A DNA stretch of 64,000 nt from Paraburkholderia bryophila (GTDB lineage: Bacteria; Pseudomonadota; Gammaproteobacteria; Burkholderiales; Burkholderiaceae). Positions within the stretch are counted from its first letter, which is position 1, and each line of letters begins with the position of its first letter. A program made the position numbers and the translations under genes. Below are positions 59,869 to 64,000 of this stretch, in pieces. Where the stretch lies: contig NZ_QLTK01000010.1 of NCBI RefSeq assembly GCF_003269035.1, positions 124,001-188,000 of the forward strand. The letters are read 5' to 3'. The notes under the pieces are model-generated. The model was not told the DNA's origin and ran no database searches. It saw nothing but the letters and a program-made list of their open reading frames with translations.

Positions 59869-61644
59869 TTAGAAGGTCCGCGCTTTCGGCGGAACCGATT
59901 CGACTGTGAGCGGTTGCATGTGAACCGGCTTGTAGTCGAGGCGATCGCCTTCGCTGAACCACAGCGTATGACGCAGCCAGTTTTCGTCGTCACGATGTTC
60001 GAAGTCGTTCTGCGCGTGCGCGCCACGGCTTTCCTTGCGTGCGTCGGCGGAAACCATCGTGGCGCGGGCCACTTCAATCAGGTTCGCCACTTCCAGCGCT
60101 TCGACGCGCGCCGTGTTGAACACCTTCGACTTGTCCTTCAAATGGATGTTGTCGACGCGTTCCGCCACTTCGCGAATGCGCTCCACACCTTCCGACAGCA
60201 GCGCCGACGTACGGAACACGCCAGCGTGCTTCTGCATCGTGCCACGAATGTCGTTCGCGACCGATTGCGCGTACTCACCCGACGACGAGCTATCGAGCTT
60301 CGCCAGACGCGACAGCGCGAAATCGGCTGCGTCGGCCGGCAACGGCTTGTGCTCCTTGATTTCCTTCACGTGCTTGACGATGTGGTTGCCGGCCGCACGG
60401 CCGAACACCACCAGGTCGAGCAGCGAATTCGTGCCGAGACGGTTCGCACCGTGCACCGACACGCACGAGCATTCGCCCACGGCGTAGAAACCGTTGACCG
60501 GATCTTCCGCGCCCTTCGACGTACCCACGACCTGGCCGTGAATATTCGTAGGAATGCCACCCATCTGATAGTGGATGGTCGGCACGACCGGGATCGGCTC
60601 TTTAATACAATCGACGTTCGCGAACTTCATGGCGATTTCGCGGATCGACGGCAGACGCTTCATGATCGTCTCGGCGCCAATGTGCGACAGGTCGAGCAGC
60701 ACGTGGTCCTTGTTCGGACCCACGCCACGGCCTTCCTTGATTTCCTGGTCCATCGAACGCGACACGAAGTCGCGCGGCGCCAGATCCTTCAAGGTCGGCG
60801 CGTAGCGTTCCATGAAACGCTCGCCATTCGAATTACGCAGAATGCCGCCTTCGCCGCGCACGCCTTCGGTAATCAGCACGCCCGCGCCGGCCACGCCGGT
60901 CGGGTGGAATTGCCAGAATTCCATGTCTTGCAGTGCGATGCCCGAACGCGCGGCCATGCCCAGGCCGTCACCGGTGTTGATGAACGCGTTCGTGGACGCC
61001 GCGAAGATCCGGCCCGCGCCACCCGTAGCGAACAGCGTGGTCTTGCCTTCGAGAATGTAGACGTCGCCGGTTTCCATTTCCAGCGCGGTCACGCCGAGCA
61101 CGTCGCCGTCGGCGTCGCGGATCAGATCCAGCGCCATCCATTCGACGAAGAACTGCGTCTTGGCCTCGACGTTCTTCTGATACAGCGTGTGCAGCAGCGC
61201 GTGACCGGTACGGTCCGCCGCCGCGCAAGCGCGTTGCACCGGCTTTTCGCCGTAGTTCGCGGTGTGGCCGCCGAACGGGCGTTGATAAATCGTGCCGTCG
61301 GCGTTACGGTCGAACGGCATGCCGAAGTGTTCGAGTTCGTAGACGGCGTTCGGTGCTTCACGGCACATGAACTCGATCGCGTCCTGGTCGCCGAGCCAGT
61401 CGGAACCCTTGATCGTGTCGTAGAAGTGATAGTGCCAGTTGTCTTCGCTCATGTTGCCGAGCGAAGCGCCGATGCCGCCTTGAGCAGCAACCGTGTGCGA
61501 ACGCGTGGGGAACACTTTGGACAGTACGCAGACCGACAGACCGGCGCGCGCGAGTTGCAGCGAAGCGCGCATTCCCGAGCCGCCAGCACCGACGATAACC
61601 ACGTCGAAACGGCGACGCGGCAGAGAATTCTTGATTGCAGCCAT
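59869..61644 (-). CDS. sdhA: SdhA: succinate dehydrogenase flavoprotein subunit
   Basis: A 591-residue flavoprotein from the ATG of MAAIKNSLPRRRFDVV; 14 upstream in-frame codons run into sdhD and are not family-like. The FAD Rossmann motif is IVGAGGSGMRASLQLA, and the FAD-linking His is in PTRSHTVAAQGGI. EFWQFHPTG and GANRLGTNSLLDLVVFGRAAG are conserved active-site and FAD segments. It oxidises succinate to fumarate. Confidence 0.97.
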   Translation of the reverse strand: MAAIKNSLPRRRFDVVIVGAGGSGMRASLQLARAGLSVCVLSKVFPTRSHTVAAQGGIGASLGNMSEDNWHYHFYDTIKGSDWLGDQDAIEFMCREAPNAVYELEHFGMPFDRNADGTIYQRPFGGHTANYGEKPVQRACAAADRTGHALLHTLYQKNVEAKTQFFVEWMALDLIRDADGDVLGVTALEMETGDVYILEGKTTLFATGGAGRIFAASTNAFINTGDGLGMAARSGIALQDMEFWQFHPTGVAGAGVLITEGVRGEGGILRNSNGERFMERYAPTLKDLAPRDFVSRSMDQEIKEGRGVGPNKDHVLLDLSHIGAETIMKRLPSIREIAMKFANVDCIKEPIPVVPTIHYQMGGIPTNIHGQVVGTSKGAEDPVNGFYAVGECSCVSVHGANRLGTNSLLDLVVFGRAAGNHIVKHVKEIKEHKPLPADAADFALSRLAKLDSSSSGEYAQSVANDIRGTMQKHAGVFRTSALLSEGVERIREVAERVDNIHLKDKSKVFNTARVEALEVANLIEVARATMVSADARKESRGAHAQNDFEHRDDENWLRHTLWFSEGDRLDYKPVHMQPLTVESVPPKARTF

Positions 61645-61648
61645 TCTT

Positions 61649-62017
61649 TTACACTCTCCAGAGAATCTGCGCAGCGTAGCCCGCACACGCGAGCAGCCAG
61701 ACGATCGTCAGCGCTTGAAGCAGCAGGCGCGTGCCAACGGGCTTCACATAGTCCATCCAGATGTCGCGGATACCGACCCACGCGTGATAGAACAGCGAGA
61801 GCAGCGTGACAAACGTGGCGAGCTTCATCCATTGCGTCGCGAAGATCGACGCCCAGCCGTCGTACGAGAAATCGCGCGCGCCGAAGAACCAGGCGAGCAG
61901 GATGACCGTGTAGACCGCCATGATGGCGGCGGTGATGCGTTGCGCGAGCCAGTCGCGCAGACCGTAATGCGCGCCGACGACGAGACGCTTCGGACCAATT
62001 CGGTTATGACTTGCCAT
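61649..62017 (-). CDS. sdhD: SdhD: succinate dehydrogenase membrane anchor
   Basis: A 122-residue three-helix membrane subunit from the ATG of MASHNRIGPKRLVVGAHYG; the 13 codons before overlap sdhC. RDWLAQRITAAIMAVY and FYHAWVGIRDIWMDY (heme/quinone region) are typical. It starts 4 nt after the sdhC stop. Confidence 0.94.
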   Translation of the reverse strand: MASHNRIGPKRLVVGAHYGLRDWLAQRITAAIMAVYTVILLAWFFGARDFSYDGWASIFATQWMKLATFVTLLSLFYHAWVGIRDIWMDYVKPVGTRLLLQALTIVWLLACAGYAAQILWRV

Positions 62018-62021
62018 TTTT

Positions 62022-62438
62022 TTAGAATGCTCCGAAAAGTTTGAGCGCGAAGACAATCGTCAGCAGCGACGAAACGACCAGGACGACGATGGAAGTTTGC
62101 TTGCCCTTCTCTTTGGTCGTGAGGCCGTGGCTCGTGTCCATGATCAGGTGACGTACACCCGCGCAGAAGTGGAACAGGAAGGCCCACGCGAGAACGAGCG
62201 TGATGAGCTTGACGATGATGTTGGAGAGGAAGCCCTTGAAAACGTCGAAACTGAGCTCGGACGTCAGGCTCTGATCAAAGAGGTACAGCAGGAACGGAAG
62301 AAAAACAAAAAGCAGACCACCGCTCACGCGGTGCAAGATCGATACTCGCCCCGCTAGTGGTAGACGGTATGCCGTCAAAATCTGCCCGATACCGATGTTC
62401 CGGAATTCCGGCCTCGGTTTTTTTACGGCTTCAGCCAT
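62022..62438 (-). CDS. sdhC: SdhC: succinate dehydrogenase cytochrome b556 subunit
   Basis: A 138-residue three-helix membrane subunit. RVSILHRVSGGLLFV holds the quinone-site Ser/Arg and FCAGVRHLIMDTSHG the heme-ligand His. It is the first gene of the sdhCDABE-gltA series. In the 156-nt upstream region TAAAAT and several AT-rich boxes occur, but no strong -35/-10 pair. Confidence 0.95.
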   Translation of the reverse strand: MAEAVKKPRPEFRNIGIGQILTAYRLPLAGRVSILHRVSGGLLFVFLPFLLYLFDQSLTSELSFDVFKGFLSNIIVKLITLVLAWAFLFHFCAGVRHLIMDTSHGLTTKEKGKQTSIVVLVVSSLLTIVFALKLFGAF

Positions 62439-62555
62439 GCTAGACCCCTACTATGTAGTCACACTAATCCGCAATTTTAGCGCCTTTTTATATCGCGCTG
62501 CAGCGAAAACCACGACCGGTCCGTTACAGCACACGCGATGAAGACACCTTTAAAC

Positions 62556-62585
62556 AGGCGCGGGTGTGGGACACCGCGCCTTTTT
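62556..62585. terminator. Terminator-like hairpin between the GntR gene and sdhC
   Basis: AGGCGCGGGTGT (62556-62567) pairs with ACACCGCGCCT (62571-62581) with one bulged G and a GGG loop. Five T follow on the plus side; on the minus side, after the GntR gene, only GTTT follows. Confidence 0.6.
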
Positions 62586-62594
62586 CCAGCCTGT

Positions 62595-63395
62595 TCAGCT
62601 TAGATCGTTCTGATAGTAATACCCGGTTGTGACATACCAACCACGGCGCACCTCAACCGGCCGGTCACCATATGTATAGGACACGCGCTCGACCGATAAC
62701 AGCGGAAAACCTGCCGGCACATTCAGCAGGTCGGCCACGGCGGGCTCCGCCGCCACCGCACGGATCTTCTCCGTGGCGCGGATCATGCGGGTGCCGAATT
62801 CCGTCTCGAACATGGCGTAGAGGGGACCTTTATACTCCGACAGCCGTTCGAGCGTCAGGCCGCGAAACACCGCACCGGGCAGCCAGATTTCGTCGAGCAC
62901 GGTGACTTCGCCGTCGAACTGCAGCAAGCGCTTGATCAACACCACCGGATCGGCGGGCTTGAGATCGAGTTGCCGCGCGATGTCCGCGGAAGCGCGCAAG
63001 CGCCGGCACTCCAGCAGGCGGCTGACGTGCGGATGCTCCGCGCCGTCATCGGCCAGTAATCTGAGGAAGCGAAACTGGGCGCGGTCTTCGTTGTGCGTTG
63101 CAACAAACGTGCCCTTGCCCTGGCGGCGGACCAACAGGTTGTCGGCGGCAAGTTCGTCGATCGCTTTGCGCACCGTACCCTGACTGACCTTGTATCTGGC
63201 CGCCAATTCGACTTCACTAGGAATGATCTCGCCCGGCTTCCATTCGCCGCTTTCCAGGCTCTGCGTAATCAAGCCCTTGATCTGCTGATACAAGGGGCTG
63301 AAAGTCGGCGACGTGGCGGGAACAGCAGCGGGTACACCTTCGCCCGCGGCCGCCTGGCCGTTCGGATTCGTTGTGTTCGCCGGGTTCGAATTCAT
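62595..63395 (-). CDS. GntR-family (HutC/UTRA) transcriptional regulator
   Basis: A 266-residue regulator. An N-terminal disordered Asn/Thr/Ala-rich tail (about 1-30) precedes the GntR winged helix (PSEVELAARYKVSQGTVRKAIDEL, about 60-85; VRRQGKGTFVA wing) and a C-terminal UTRA effector domain (about 110-262). It lies between sdhC (same strand) and mdh (divergent), so control of TCA-cycle genes is likely. A perfect palindrome in the divergent region has the GTCTTATATAAGAC look of HutC-type operators. The ligand is unknown. Confidence 0.88.
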   Translation of the reverse strand: MNSNPANTTNPNGQAAAGEGVPAAVPATSPTFSPLYQQIKGLITQSLESGEWKPGEIIPSEVELAARYKVSQGTVRKAIDELAADNLLVRRQGKGTFVATHNEDRAQFRFLRLLADDGAEHPHVSRLLECRRLRASADIARQLDLKPADPVVLIKRLLQFDGEVTVLDEIWLPGAVFRGLTLERLSEYKGPLYAMFETEFGTRMIRATEKIRAVAAEPAVADLLNVPAGFPLLSVERVSYTYGDRPVEVRRGWYVTTGYYYQNDLS

Positions 63396-63450
63396 GCGCG
63401 CATTTCATCATAAAGGCCTAGGCCGCGTCTAGGGATTTCCCCGCAACAGA

Positions 63451-63470
63451 TATGTCTTATATAAGACATA
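63451..63470. promoter_or_regulatory. Perfect 20-bp palindromic operator between the GntR gene and mdh
   Basis: TATGTCTTATATAAGACATA is a perfect inverted repeat. It lies 8 bp upstream of the mdh -35 and 55 bp upstream of the GntR start. The GTC-N6-GAC core suits GntR/HutC regulators, so it is probably the site of the adjacent regulator. Confidence 0.75.
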
Positions 63471-63478
63471 AGATAATG

Positions 63479-63507
63479 TTGACTTTGTGTCTGACGACTC
63501 CTACACT
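63479..63507 (+). promoter_or_regulatory. Sigma-70-type promoter for mdh
   Basis: TTGACT (63479-63484) and TACACT (63502-63507) are 17 nt apart, a good match to the consensus. A transcript would start near 63514 and carry an untranslated leader of about 385 nt before the mdh ATG. The leader holds no convincing ORF; a short AACGCC/GGCGTT hairpin followed by TTTT sits at 63839-63862. Confidence 0.65.
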
Positions 63508-63898
63508 CCCTGTCGAGCAAGGGTTTGCGGGTTTTTTGGAGGCTGCTGAAGGCAGCGCCGCGACGCACCGGCGGCCACTCTGCACCATGCTGTTCCCTCG
63601 CAGTTCAGGTTTCGATCCGCCCGCCATTCGTTGGTCAGACGCTTGCCGAAACGCGCTGTTTGCAGGAGCCCGCACCGTGCAGCGGCTACTCGGCGCCTCG
63701 TCATTCCGCTCCCCGCTCGGTGTTACAGAGTCAGGTTTCCGGCATGGCGGTCTTGTCGCAGCGCGCCACCCGGCCTCGTCACGATTACGGGGTCGTCCGC
63801 GAAGAGTGAATTCCGCCGTGTTTCACAACGCTTCGCTGAACGCCCATATAGAATGGCGTTTTCCCTAGCGTCTAACGCATCGTCCTGGAGATTTCTCA

Positions 63899-64000
63899 AT
63901 GGCTAAGCCCGCAAAGCGCGTTGCCGTCACCGGCGCCGCAGGTCAAATCGCTTACTCCCTGCTGTTCCGCATCGCCAATGGCGACCTGCTCGGCAAGGAC
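63899..64000 (+). CDS. mdh: Mdh: malate dehydrogenase (partial, 5' end only)
   Basis: Only the first 34 residues are in the window. [20 protein letters not shown] with the NAD-binding GAAGQI is typical of the proteobacterial/cytosolic-like malate dehydrogenase, and [15 protein letters not shown] follows as expected. GGAG lies ahead of the ATG. It is divergent from the GntR gene and would complete a TCA cluster with sdh and gltA. Confidence 0.93.

Noticed and set aside
59914..61809. 631-codon plus-strand frame antisense to sdhA
   Set aside because: Shadow of sdhA; no start context and no motif.
63452..63868. 138-codon plus-strand frame in the mdh leader
   Set aside because: Begins in the palindrome upstream of the likely promoter and lacks a ribosome binding site or any recognisable domain.
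1..64000. CRISPR arrays, tRNA, rRNA, insertion sequences, prophage
   Set aside because: No regularly spaced repeats, no cloverleaf or rRNA sequence, no transposase or integrase frame was recognised by eye.

Overview
The window is GC-rich, tightly packed bacterial DNA whose gene content and order point to the Burkholderiaceae, most likely Paraburkholderia or Burkholderia and probably a secondary chromosome. The markers are sdhCDAB-sdhE-gltA beside a GntR regulator and mdh, leuC-entericidin-leuD-leuB, asd-fimV-truA-trpF-trpB-methylase-trpA-accD-folC-SPOR-cvpA-purF-metZ, and a large trehalose/alpha-glucan operon. The placement is inferred from gene content, not from a database search. I saw no rRNA, tRNA, CRISPR array, insertion sequence or prophage.

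Layout. 1-9.9 kb is accessory: a partial tautomerase with a divergent LysR regulator, an ArgP-like LysR regulator, a basic Ala/Lys-rich secreted protein, an Xre/RES toxin-antitoxin pair, a metallophosphatase, a three-subunit membrane FAD dehydrogenase (small subunit, GMC flavoprotein, triheme cytochrome c) and a DUF1345 membrane protein. 10.3-28.9 kb is a seven-gene operon, glgE-treS/pep2-glgB-glgX-treZ-malQ-treY, mostly with 4-8 nt gene overlaps and ending in a strong hairpin. Its enzymes form a closed route between trehalose and branched alpha-glucan: TreS-Pep2 and GlgE build, GlgB branches, GlgX and MalQ remodel, TreY/TreZ return trehalose. 28.9-35.4 kb is mixed: a decayed SnoaL-like gene, an M19 dipeptidase fusion, a TauE/SafE permease, a CorC/HlyC-type protein, a degenerate histidine kinase, an FKBP isomerase and an AraC regulator. 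35.4-62.4 kb is almost entirely minus-strand core biosynthesis (Met, purine, folate, fatty acid, Trp, Asp family, Leu, TCA cycle), interrupted by a DUF1479 gene and its divergent AraC regulator. The end carries a GntR regulator divergent from mdh, with a perfect 20-bp palindrome between them.

Most notable: (i) a 42-codon ORF just upstream of asd, too short for ordinary gene calling, rich in Thr, Ile and Lys and followed by two mutually exclusive hairpins, which reads as a transcription-attenuation leader peptide; (ii) a SAM-II-type riboswitch plus intrinsic terminator before metZ; (iii) a GlgE with an N-terminal pseudo-copy of its own catalytic domain in which the acid Glu is Ala; (iv) an M19 dipeptidase with a 110-residue domain ahead of an internal Tat/lipobox segment; (v) an orphan-type beta-class DNA methyltransferase between trpB and trpA; (vi) an entericidin-like lipoprotein between leuC and leuD.
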